Assembly (NCBI RefSeq): GCF_900115735.1
Contig: NZ_FOXO01000006.1
Span: forward strand, 1 to 64,000
Reading direction: 5' to 3'
DNA from: Butyrivibrio proteoclasticus
Lineage (GTDB): Bacteria; Bacillota; Clostridia; Lachnospirales; Lachnospiraceae
DNA: 64,000 nt
This document shows, one piece after another, positions 1 to 7,479 of this stretch. Each line of letters opens with the position of its first letter. The stretch's first letter is position 1. Made by a program: the position numbers and the translations under genes. The notes below the pieces were generated by a model. That model was not told the origin of the DNA and ran no database searches. It saw only the letters and a program-made list of their open reading frames with translations.

Positions 1-216
1 TGCTATCTTCATCATATGACGGGGCGTTGCCTGGCCTTTTCTGATTCTTTCATATGTTGCATAAAGATCAGAAAGGTCCATCTCCTCCACGAATGCGCTT
101 ACCAGGCGTACCGGATCGTCATCTGCTACTGATAGGTCTATGTCGAGCGGAAGTTTTATTTGATGATTTAAGGAAGAAAGGCTATAATTTCCTTGTAAGA
201 TTTTATTTAGTAGCAT
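1..216 (-). CDS. IS1182-type transposase, N-terminal part, runs off window
   Basis: An open frame of 72 codons reads leftward from an ATG at 214-216 and leaves the window without a stop. The peptide has the layout of the N-terminal domain of IS1182-family transposases: a short leader, then PLDIDLSVADDDPVRLVSAF, VEEMDLSDLY, and an ATPRHMMKI segment (DUF772-like). The DDE catalytic core would lie outside the window, so an intact gene cannot be told from a remnant. A strong hairpin at 233-262 sits just upstream of the start. Family assignment is from remembered sequence pattern. Confidence 0.72.
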   Translation of the reverse strand, partial: MLLNKILQGNYSLSSLNHQIKLPLDIDLSVADDDPVRLVSAFVEEMDLSDLYATYERIRKGQATPRHMMKIA

Positions 217-232
217 AAATATATTTTACAGC

Positions 233-262
233 AAAAACCAGGCTTTTCGAAGCCTGGTTTTT
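233..262. terminator. Bidirectional intrinsic terminator-like hairpin
   Basis: Perfect inverted repeat AAAAACCAGGCTT / AAGCCTGGTTTTT around a TTCG tetraloop, with T-runs in both directions. It lies upstream of the transposase start and would block transcription entering the insertion sequence. Confidence 0.75.
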
Positions 263-275
263 GTGTTTTGGGCAT

Positions 276-323
276 AAAAAGGGAGCTGAGCACTAATTAC
301 TTAGTGCGACAGCCCCTTTTTTT
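276..323 (-). terminator. Terminator of the beta-helix enzyme gene
   Basis: Read on the minus strand this is a long hairpin (outer GGGGCTG / CAGCTCCC, inner GCACTAA / TTAGTGC around GTAA) ending in a T-run. It starts about 16 bp past the stop codon of the minus-strand gene at 339. Confidence 0.75.
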
Positions 324-338
324 ATTCTTAGATTCTTA

Positions 339-2345
339 TTATAAAACTAAGCGTTCCCATATGAGGACTTCTTTGGATGAAGCGGTGCTAAGTGGTCCTG
401 GTATGGTCTCTGATGAGCGGTGGTTACCGAGAAGATCGCGATCAAAAGTGATTGGTGTGCCATCTGGATTTTCAAACTTCTGCTCTGGCTCGAAGGCGAC
501 ACCGAGACATTCTGTAGAGAGTATTCCACATGAGAAGTCTTTGAGGGCTTTGTCATAATTGGTTTTCAAGTAATAGTCGCCATCTTTTTCTTTTAGTTCG
601 ATAGTTACTTTTGATTTCTTATCTACAAGCTTATTTTTCTCTTTCTTATAAACAGTTGCTCCATTGAAGTAAGCATTTCCATCAACCCATACAGGGAGGT
701 GACCAAAGTGAGCTTCTGCAAGATGGCCCATATCAGGGTCTTTTTCAAGGTCAAACTGATCAGCCCATTCTTCATAAGTCGGAAAGATATCAAATGGGGC
801 AGTTCCAACAGTCTTGTAGTCAGCATCTGCAGCAGTTTTCTTTTTGTCATCAATTTTGTGCTGCTGAACAAAGATGTTATTGTAGATCCTGTCGTCACCA
901 TGAAGAATTGTCATAAAGCCGGCAACCTCTGTTCGGTGGCGAATGTGATATGGAGTATATCTTGGCTCACGCTGACCATTGATAATACTGTCTACTCCTG
1001 AATTTATCAGGCTGAAGCCGCCAAGGATAAGGTTGTGCAGAACTGCGATTCCTTCACTTGGAATAGTGATTGCAACAGGTGAGAGCAGAATATTGTTATC
1101 TATAAGAGTAGGGCCATGGCCAACCTCTATAAATACGTCAGTGTTAAACATTGCACCGGGACCCTGCTGTACGCCATCGGGTCTGGTGTTGTCGTGCATA
1201 AGGTTCTGACTTACTCTTGCACCCTGTGCCTGCCAGTCGAGCCATACTCCCATAATGCTGTGATGGATATGGTTTCTTCTGATTGTCACATCGATTGCTG
1301 CATGAAGCTTGATTCCAGCTGTTTCAGCGCCGCCAAGCTGCTGAGAAGTGCAGACGTCGTGAATCTCACAGTCCTCAATAGTTGAGAATACAGCTCCCAT
1401 CCTACCTACGATACCTGTCTGTTCACAGTGGTGAACGTGGCAGCGACGGATAAGATGATGACCGATGTTTTCTTTTAACCAACCATGGTACTGACCACGG
1501 CAGACAGCATCTCTTTCCATCTGTGTTGGGCTCTTAACGTGTCTCTTGGTGAAGTACATATCATTTTCCGGATCAAGATATTTTCCAAGAGAGATTCCAC
1601 AGCATTTACTTCCGTAAATCTCGCAATCTTCAATAATCCAGCCTTTGCTCCAGTGAGGGCCGATCATGCCATCCTGGTAAGCAGCAGGAGGAGCCCAAGT
1701 GGTAGCTGCTTTACAAATTGTAAAGCCACTTACAGTTATGTAATTTATGCCATTCCCTTCAGGCATAAAGCAGTTTCGCCTTACTAAAAATTCCACATTT
1801 TCTTTATTGGGGTCAAGGCCCTGGAAGTTACCATACAGAACAGTCTCATCGCCATCCTGCTCTGTGTACCAGAGATATTTTGCGGCCTCCTGATCCCAGG
1901 CCAAAGGATCCGGTTTTCCTTTCTGACATTCTGCGAGAGATGTAGTTTCAAACATCATGCTGTTATTGATAAAAACAGCTCCGGTATGCCTTACGATAGG
2001 GGCAAAATACCAGTCTCCGTAAACTCTTGTAGTGTATGGATTGTAATCTCCAAAGATACTATTCTTAACAGTAGTTTTCCAGAGATTTCCCTTAACCTTT
2101 TTCCAGTTTTTGGCTTCCTCAGCACCTGTGATAACAGCAGCAAGAGGAGTTTCAGAACGGTAAACTATAGGAGCTTCACATGTTCCTGCATTCCTAGGAG
2201 CAACGTATTCTCTATAGATACCGGGCTTAACAACGACTTCATCCCCAGACTGCGCTATATTTGCAGCCGCACCAATGCACTTAAATGGGCGGTTTATGCT
2301 TCCGTCTCCATCGCGAAAAGCATTGGCGTCAACGTAGTAGATCAT
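339..2345 (-). CDS. Right-handed parallel beta-helix glycan-active protein (GH141-like), cytosolic
   Basis: 668 residues. The N-terminus (YYVDANAFRDGDGSINRPFK followed by a DEVVVKPGIYREYV segment) is typical of right-handed parallel beta-helix carbohydrate-active proteins. Repeated short coils such as IEDCEIYGSKCCGISLG and IRRNHIHHSIMGVWLDWQA follow through about residue 430. The overall shape resembles GH141-type enzymes (fucosidase, xylanase or pectin-side-chain activities), but the substrate cannot be read from sequence. No signal peptide is visible, so action on imported oligosaccharides in the cytosol is inferred. The start at 2345 is preferred over an in-frame ATG at 2360 because AAGGAG at 2351-2356 lies 5-6 nt before it, inside the longer reading. 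Divergent from the LacI regulator with an operator-like site between them. Confidence 0.75.
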   Translation of the reverse strand: MIYYVDANAFRDGDGSINRPFKCIGAAANIAQSGDEVVVKPGIYREYVAPRNAGTCEAPIVYRSETPLAAVITGAEEAKNWKKVKGNLWKTTVKNSIFGDYNPYTTRVYGDWYFAPIVRHTGAVFINNSMMFETTSLAECQKGKPDPLAWDQEAAKYLWYTEQDGDETVLYGNFQGLDPNKENVEFLVRRNCFMPEGNGINYITVSGFTICKAATTWAPPAAYQDGMIGPHWSKGWIIEDCEIYGSKCCGISLGKYLDPENDMYFTKRHVKSPTQMERDAVCRGQYHGWLKENIGHHLIRRCHVHHCEQTGIVGRMGAVFSTIEDCEIHDVCTSQQLGGAETAGIKLHAAIDVTIRRNHIHHSIMGVWLDWQAQGARVSQNLMHDNTRPDGVQQGPGAMFNTDVFIEVGHGPTLIDNNILLSPVAITIPSEGIAVLHNLILGGFSLINSGVDSIINGQREPRYTPYHIRHRTEVAGFMTILHGDDRIYNNIFVQQHKIDDKKKTAADADYKTVGTAPFDIFPTYEEWADQFDLEKDPDMGHLAEAHFGHLPVWVDGNAYFNGATVYKKEKNKLVDKKSKVTIELKEKDGDYYLKTNYDKALKDFSCGILSTECLGVAFEPEQKFENPDGTPITFDRDLLGNHRSSETIPGPLSTASSKEVLIWERLVL

Positions 2346-2387
2346 AAAAACTCCTTTCATACAAAGTAGACAATAAAGTTTAGTTTT

Positions 2388-2401
2388 GTTTAACGATTAA
2401 C
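2388..2401. promoter_or_regulatory. LacI-type operator-like site, beta-helix gene side
   Basis: GTTTAACGATTAAC, a partial palindrome with the central CG usual for LacI-family sites. It lies between the predicted -10 of the minus-strand beta-helix gene and its start codon. Closely related sites occur at 2545-2558 and 3649-3664. Confidence 0.55.
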
Positions 2402-2416
2402 ATCAAATATGTATTT

Positions 2417-2445
2417 ATACTATGATTGAAATTCCTAAAAGTCAA
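2417..2445 (-). promoter_or_regulatory. SigmaA-type promoter for the beta-helix gene
   Basis: On the minus strand TTGACT (2445-2440), a 17-bp spacer, then TAGTAT (2422-2417). The LacI-type site at 2388-2401 would overlap the early transcribed region, consistent with repression. Confidence 0.45.
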
Positions 2446-2506
2446 TGACAATTGCACAAAAAACGGCACAATTATCAATCAAATTGGTGTTATTGCACAA
2501 AAAGTA

Positions 2507-2538
2507 TTGACAACAAAGTGGCGCAAGCGTAATAATAT
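2507..2538 (+). promoter_or_regulatory. Possible promoter of the first LacI-type regulator
   Basis: TTGACA at 2507-2512, followed by an AT-rich region with TAATAA after 17 bp or TAATAT after 20 bp. The operator-like site at 2545-2558 is immediately downstream, as expected for self-regulation. The -10 is imperfect. Confidence 0.35.
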
Positions 2539-2544
2539 ACATAT

Positions 2545-2558
2545 GTTTAACGATTTAC
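2545..2558. promoter_or_regulatory. LacI-type operator-like site, lacI side
   Basis: GTTTAACGATTTAC; the first 11 bases match the site at 2388-2401. It lies 26 bp before the regulator start codon. Confidence 0.5.
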
Positions 2559-2583
2559 TACAAATCACACATGGGGAAGTAAT

Positions 2584-3633
2584 ATGGTGACACTCAAGGA
2601 GGTTGCAGAAAGATGCAACGTGTCTGCCACAACAGTTTCCAACGTTATTAATGGCAAGGCAAAGACCAGCGAAGAAACTAAAAACAGAATAATGCAGGTG
2701 ATAAAAGAAACTGGTTATAAGCCAAACACAATTGCTCAGGGGCTTAGAGTAAAAAAGACCAGAACAATAGCCGTAATAGCAGAGGATATTGCGCAGTTCA
2801 CATCACCGCCAATGATTGAGAGCATCATGGAGACCTGCGAAAAAAAGGGCTACAGGGTCGTTGTCCATAACCTCAGACTTTACGACAGGTGGTCCGATAC
2901 CTGGTACGGCCAGGAGGATGAGTATCACTCAGTCCTTGATCCTGTGATAAAAGATATTCTTTCCGCTCAGATAGACGGAGTTATCTATCTTGCAGGACAT
3001 GCCAGGATCATAAAAACATTTAACGCAGGATTCAATCTTCCTATAGTTATGTGTTACGCCTACTCCGAATCGCCACACATACCGTCAGTGGTGATCGATG
3101 ATGAAAAGAGCTCCTATGAAATGGTGTCCTACCTCATAAAAATGGGGCATGAGCGAATAGGATTCATAGGGGGTCGAATGGACAATATTCATACAGCGCA
3201 GCGTTTGATGGGGTATCAAAAAGCAATGTATGAAAACGGTCTCTTGTTTGATCCAAAGCTTGTTTACTATGGCGACTGGTCAAGGAAAGCCGGGCATGAA
3301 GGTGCCAAGGCATTACTTGAACGGAATGTAACAGCAATATTTGGAATTTCAGATAGGATGACCGGCGGCGTATATGACTATCTTGAGGAAAAAGAGCTGA
3401 TCGTGGGAAAAGATATTTCGGTAGCGGGATTTGATAATGAGAGTATTGCCGAGTTTTTTAGACCAAAGCTCACTACAACTGAATTACCGCTTAGAGAAAT
3501 CGGAGCAAAATCAGCCGAACTCTTACTTGATAAGCTTGAAGGCGCGAATGGGGATTCGCAAATTGGGGATGAACCGAAAGTTTACAAGTATCCGTGCAAG
3601 ATGATAATAAGAAGATCAGTTTCTGAAAAGTAA
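2584..3633 (+). CDS. LacI-family transcriptional regulator
   Basis: 349 residues, normal for the family. Residues about 1-50 form the LacI helix-turn-helix and hinge helix (LKEVAERCNVSATTVSNVIN, then TGYKPNTIAQGLR). The rest is a periplasmic-binding-protein-like effector domain, including VVIDDEKSSYEMVSYLIKMG and the late FDNESIAEFFRPKLTT segment. Preceded by GGGGAAG about 5 nt before the ATG. It is divergent from the beta-helix enzyme and 48 bp upstream of an ABC importer operon. Three GTTTAACG-type sites surround it, so it probably controls itself, the enzyme and the importer. The inducer is likely a sugar from the imported glycan (inference). Confidence 0.9.
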   Translation: MVTLKEVAERCNVSATTVSNVINGKAKTSEETKNRIMQVIKETGYKPNTIAQGLRVKKTRTIAVIAEDIAQFTSPPMIESIMETCEKKGYRVVVHNLRLYDRWSDTWYGQEDEYHSVLDPVIKDILSAQIDGVIYLAGHARIIKTFNAGFNLPIVMCYAYSESPHIPSVVIDDEKSSYEMVSYLIKMGHERIGFIGGRMDNIHTAQRLMGYQKAMYENGLLFDPKLVYYGDWSRKAGHEGAKALLERNVTAIFGISDRMTGGVYDYLEEKELIVGKDISVAGFDNESIAEFFRPKLTTTELPLREIGAKSAELLLDKLEGANGDSQIGDEPKVYKYPCKMIIRRSVSEK

Positions 3634-3648
3634 TTTTTTTTGCTATAA

Positions 3649-3664
3649 GGTTTAACGTTAAACC
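3649..3664. promoter_or_regulatory. Perfect 16-bp LacI-type operator before the importer operon
   Basis: GGTTTAACGTTAAACC is a perfect palindrome with a central CG. It follows TATAAG (3644-3649), which could be a -10 element, and sits just before the ribosome site of the first permease. It is the strongest of the three related sites. Confidence 0.65.
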
Positions 3665-3681
3665 ATCGGGAGGTATTAGGG

Positions 3682-4590
3682 GTGTCAAAAAAGAAGATCT
3701 ATTCTCTGAAACTATTTCTATTAGTACTACCGTTTATTGTTTTGGTTCTACTCTTTAGCTACTATCCGCTATATGGCTGGATGTATGCATTCTATGATTA
3801 TAAACCACCAAAAACTTTGGCAAACTGTCCATTTGTAGGACTTAAATGGTTTGCATCACTGGTAAATAGTGAGACTAAAATTCAACAGATTGTTCAGGTG
3901 CTGAAAAACACATTTGCCATGAGTGGATTAACACTCGGTACCAGCTGGCTTCCAATGATCTTTGCGGTTTTCCTCAATGAGATCAGAGGAGTGAAATTCA
4001 GAAAGTTTGTACAGACAGTTACAACACTTCCAAACTTTGTGAGCTGGGTAATGGTTTATTCCATAGCATTTTCATTGTTTAACAGCACAGGAATGCTCAA
4101 CTCTCTCTTATTAAAATCAGGACTCATTGAACAGCCCATTCTCTTTTTACAGTCATCAAGCCATGTTTGGTTTACTCAGTGGTTATGGCTCACATGGAAA
4201 AACCTTGGCTGGGCAGCAATCATGTATATCGCTGCAATTTCGAGCATTGATGATGAAATGATCCAGGCTGCGAGAGTTGATGGAGCAACCAGAATGCAGA
4301 TAATATGGCACATTACTATTCCAAGTCTTTTGCCTACTTATTTTGTTCTTCTGGTACTTAACGTAGCGAACTTCCTAAATAATGGAATGGAGCAGTATTA
4401 CGTGTTCCAGAACGCTTTCAACAAAGAATATATCCAGGTTCTTGATCTTTATGTTTACAACATGGCGATGGGCAGCGGCGGTTATTCAGTTTCAGTTGCA
4501 ATCAGCATGCTTAAGAGCTTGGTAAGCGTAGTGCTTTTGGTCATAGTTAACGGAGCATCAAAGAGAATCCGTGGCGAGAGCATACTTTGA
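3682..4590 (+). CDS. Carbohydrate ABC importer, permease 1 (LplB/MalF type)
   Basis: 302 residues with about six membrane spans. It carries the inner-membrane coupling loop characteristic of binding-protein-dependent importers (EMIQAARVDGATRMQIIWH, the EAA loop). The N-terminal FSYYPLYGWMYAFYDYKP resembles LplB-type permeases of polysaccharide or complex-sugar importers. The start is a GTG preceded by GGGAGG at 3668-3673. It is the first gene of a permease-permease-binding protein operon with 12 bp to the next gene. No ATPase is encoded nearby; such systems often share an MsmK/UgpC-type ATPase encoded elsewhere (family knowledge). Substrate unknown. Confidence 0.9.
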   Translation: MSKKKIYSLKLFLLVLPFIVLVLLFSYYPLYGWMYAFYDYKPPKTLANCPFVGLKWFASLVNSETKIQQIVQVLKNTFAMSGLTLGTSWLPMIFAVFLNEIRGVKFRKFVQTVTTLPNFVSWVMVYSIAFSLFNSTGMLNSLLLKSGLIEQPILFLQSSSHVWFTQWLWLTWKNLGWAAIMYIAAISSIDDEMIQAARVDGATRMQIIWHITIPSLLPTYFVLLVLNVANFLNNGMEQYYVFQNAFNKEYIQVLDLYVYNMAMGSGGYSVSVAISMLKSLVSVVLLVIVNGASKRIRGESIL

Positions 4591-4602
4591 TGGAGGTTTG
4601 AG

Positions 4603-5529
4603 ATGGGACAGTCAAAAGAAAAAGGTTCAACAATAAAAGTAAGCGCGGGAGACAGAACAGTTGAAATTGTCTGCTACATAGTTTTCTCTATAGCAGCATT
4701 CCTGTGTCTTTATCCGTTTTATTACATAGTTATCAACACAATCAGTGCCAATGACTTGAGCGCCAAGGGAGATATTCTCTTCTGGCCACAGGGAATTCAT
4801 TTTAAGAACTACCTGTCAGCCTTCAGAATTGACGGACTTTTAAGGGCCTTTCAGATATCTCTTATGAGAACAGTTCTTGGTACTGCACTTACAGTATTTG
4901 CTTCAGCATTTCTTGGATTCATGTTTACTCAGGAAAAGATGTGGCTTAGAAAGTTCTGGTACAGACTTATTGTGGCAACAATGTATTTCAATGCCGGAAT
5001 TATCCCATGGTTCCTCGTAATTAAGACCATGCATCTTACAAATAACTTCTGGGGATACATACTTCCGGCAATTGTATCACCGTTCAACCTGATCCTGACC
5101 AAAACATTCGTTGAGTCAGTGCCAAAAGAGCTGCAGGAAGCAGCCGAGATGGACGGCGCAGGAGTTTTGACAGTGTTCTTTAAGATAATTATTCCTGTAA
5201 TCAAGCCTATTATGGCAACAGTAGCAATTTTTTCAGCAGTAAGTCAGTGGAATGCCTTCCAGGATACGCTTCTTCTTATGACAGATACAAAGCTTTATCC
5301 ACTGCAGTTTGTGCTCTATCAGTACTTGAATCAGGCAAGCTCACTTGCATCACTTGCCCAGAGCAACACAAGCACATCATCACTTGCAGCTGCAGCAGCC
5401 ACAACGCAGACCACAACCAGTGTACGAATGACCATCACAGTAATCGTCGTGCTCCCAATCATGCTTGTATACCCAATCTTCCAGAAGTACTTCGTAAAAG
5501 GAATCATGATTGGGGCAGTCAAAGGCTAG
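4603..5529 (+). CDS. Carbohydrate ABC importer, permease 2 (YtcP/MalG type)
   Basis: 308 residues, about six membrane spans, with the EAA loop (ELQEAAEMDGAGVLTVFFKI) and the C-terminal YFVKGIMIGAVKG ending found in YtcP-type permeases. It would pair with the preceding gene to form the membrane channel. An Ala/Ser/Thr-rich stretch near residues 245-272 (SSLAAAAATTQTTTSV) is a flexible loop. The ATG has GGAGG about 8 nt upstream. A 75-bp gap leads to the binding-protein gene. Confidence 0.9.
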   Translation: MGQSKEKGSTIKVSAGDRTVEIVCYIVFSIAAFLCLYPFYYIVINTISANDLSAKGDILFWPQGIHFKNYLSAFRIDGLLRAFQISLMRTVLGTALTVFASAFLGFMFTQEKMWLRKFWYRLIVATMYFNAGIIPWFLVIKTMHLTNNFWGYILPAIVSPFNLILTKTFVESVPKELQEAAEMDGAGVLTVFFKIIIPVIKPIMATVAIFSAVSQWNAFQDTLLLMTDTKLYPLQFVLYQYLNQASSLASLAQSNTSTSSLAAAAATTQTTTSVRMTITVIVVLPIMLVYPIFQKYFVKGIMIGAVKG

Positions 5530-5610
5530 CGAGAGCGTAAGTTCCTTATGAAGCCAACCCAATCCTGGGTTGATATAAATGTTAAAAGAGGTTAAAAAGG
5601 AGGAATGAAA

Positions 5611-7395
5611 ATGAAGTTTAAGAAATTTGCTTCTCTTGCTCTTTCCACAGTTATGGCAGCATCAATGCTTGCCGGATGTGGAAGTGGAGCAGCAGAGAGC
5701 ACAGGAACAACCAGTAACCAGACAGAAACAAAAACAGAAACAGCAACAGCAACAACTACTGAGACAGCAGGTGGGGATACTGCCGCAGCAAGTGAAGTTT
5801 CACATGACTCTGAGTACACTGTAGATTTCTATGATGTAGCAGCTAACTTCCAGGGTGTACAGTCAGGTTGGTATGGCAAGATTGTAAAAGACAAATTCAA
5901 CATGAACCTTAACATCATTGCACCACAGGTATCAGGCGATGGAGCAGCTCTTTATCAGACACGCTGCGCAGCAGGTGCTCTTGGAGATCTGATCATTCTT
6001 GATAACGCTGATATGCAGGAATGCGTAGAGTCAGGACTTATCCATGATCTTACAGATGTTATCGCTCAGTATCCTAACCTTTCCAAGTATATGGAACAGA
6101 TCAAGGCATTTAACGCAATGCTTGGTGATGGCAGCAAGATCTACGCTATTCCACTTGAGATGAATACAAACGGACCTACAGCTTATAAACAGCTTCACGT
6201 TTACACATATCCTCGTATGGGATGGGATATGTACAATGAAGTTGGTGCTCCTGAGCTCAAGAACACAGATGACCTTCTTAACTGTCTTGCAGATATCCAG
6301 AAGGCACATCCACAGAACGATAAAGGTGACCCTGCATATGCTATCAGTCTTTGGAAAGACTGGGATAGCCAGTATATGGAGTGTGTAGCTCAGCTTACAA
6401 AGTGGTATGGACAGGAAGTAAACGGATCAGTTCTTATCGGAACAGATAATTCAATCGTTCCCCTTACAGACAAGGCCGGTGCATATTACAAGATGCTTAA
6501 ATTCTTCTATCAGGCTAACAAGATGGGCCTTGTAGATCCTGACTCAGCTACTCAGGACTGGAACATGATGGTTTCAAAGATGCAGGACAAGAGAGTATAC
6601 CTCTACTGGTATAGCTGGCAGTATGGATTCTGGAACACTCCTGCAAAGGGTGAGGAAGGTGTTAACTACATCGAGATTCCTGTAGCAGATACAAACCTCT
6701 ACCAGGCATCAGATACATATTATGGTGACGGACGTGTTATCGCAGTTGGTTCACAGGTTTCAGACGAGAACTTTGCAAGACTTATGGAGTTCCTTGACTG
6801 GTATGCTTCACCAGAAGGTGTACAGATCCAGCACGGCGGCACAGAAGGCCTTATCTACACTGTAGAAAACGGCAAGTATGTTCTTACAGAAGACGGACTT
6901 AACAGATTCTCAGCAGAAGTTGCAGTTCCTGAAGATCAGGGCGGCGGAAACTGGAACGATGGTAACAACCAGATCAACCAGTGGATCGTAGCAAGCTGCG
7001 ATATTAATCCAGATACAAACGAGCCTTATGGAACAGATATGTGGTCATCAACAATCAAGATGAACGAGACAAAGACTACAAAAGAGTGGTCAGAGAAGTT
7101 TGGCGCAGCTGATGACGTTGAATATCTCTTAAAGAACAACATGATGACAGTAGTTCCAAGTATCAACATTGCACTTGCAATCGATACAACAGATATCAGC
7201 CTTATTCGTAAGCAGTGCGGCGATATCATCAAGGATGCTTCCTGGAGAATGGTATTTGCAACAGATGATGCAGATTTCGAGAAGCAGTGGGATGACATGA
7301 CTTCACAGCTCGAAGGCCTTGGATGGGCAGACCTTACAGCATTTGATACAGAGAAGTATGGTCCAATGCTTGAGGCAAGAAAAGCAGCACAGTAA
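5611..7395 (+). CDS. Extracellular sugar-binding lipoprotein of importer 1
   Basis: 594 residues. A basic N-terminus and hydrophobic segment end in the lipobox LAGC, so Cys23 would be lipidated after signal peptidase II cleavage. A Ser/Thr/Glu-rich linker of about 45 residues precedes a type 2 periplasmic-binding-protein fold (family 1 solute-binding, LipO/YtcQ-like). The start at 5611 is chosen because AAAGGAGG (5597-5604) lies 6 nt before it and directly abuts an alternative ATG at 5605. The protein is rich in Trp and Tyr, usual for glycan binding. It ends just before a strong terminator. Substrate unknown. Confidence 0.9.
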   Translation: MKFKKFASLALSTVMAASMLAGCGSGAAESTGTTSNQTETKTETATATTTETAGGDTAAASEVSHDSEYTVDFYDVAANFQGVQSGWYGKIVKDKFNMNLNIIAPQVSGDGAALYQTRCAAGALGDLIILDNADMQECVESGLIHDLTDVIAQYPNLSKYMEQIKAFNAMLGDGSKIYAIPLEMNTNGPTAYKQLHVYTYPRMGWDMYNEVGAPELKNTDDLLNCLADIQKAHPQNDKGDPAYAISLWKDWDSQYMECVAQLTKWYGQEVNGSVLIGTDNSIVPLTDKAGAYYKMLKFFYQANKMGLVDPDSATQDWNMMVSKMQDKRVYLYWYSWQYGFWNTPAKGEEGVNYIEIPVADTNLYQASDTYYGDGRVIAVGSQVSDENFARLMEFLDWYASPEGVQIQHGGTEGLIYTVENGKYVLTEDGLNRFSAEVAVPEDQGGGNWNDGNNQINQWIVASCDINPDTNEPYGTDMWSSTIKMNETKTTKEWSEKFGAADDVEYLLKNNMMTVVPSINIALAIDTTDISLIRKQCGDIIKDASWRMVFATDDADFEKQWDDMTSQLEGLGWADLTAFDTEKYGPMLEARKAAQ

Positions 7396-7419
7396 TAACA
7401 ACATTGCAAAAAATACAGA

Positions 7420-7458
7420 AACACTCTATGCTAAAATATAAGCATAGAGTGTTTTTTT
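7420..7458 (+). terminator. Intrinsic terminator of importer 1 operon
   Basis: Perfect stem AACACTCTATGCT / AGCATAGAGTGTT followed by a T-run, 24 bp after the binding-protein stop. Confidence 0.9.
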
Positions 7459-7479
7459 GAGCTTATTGAGGATTAATGT

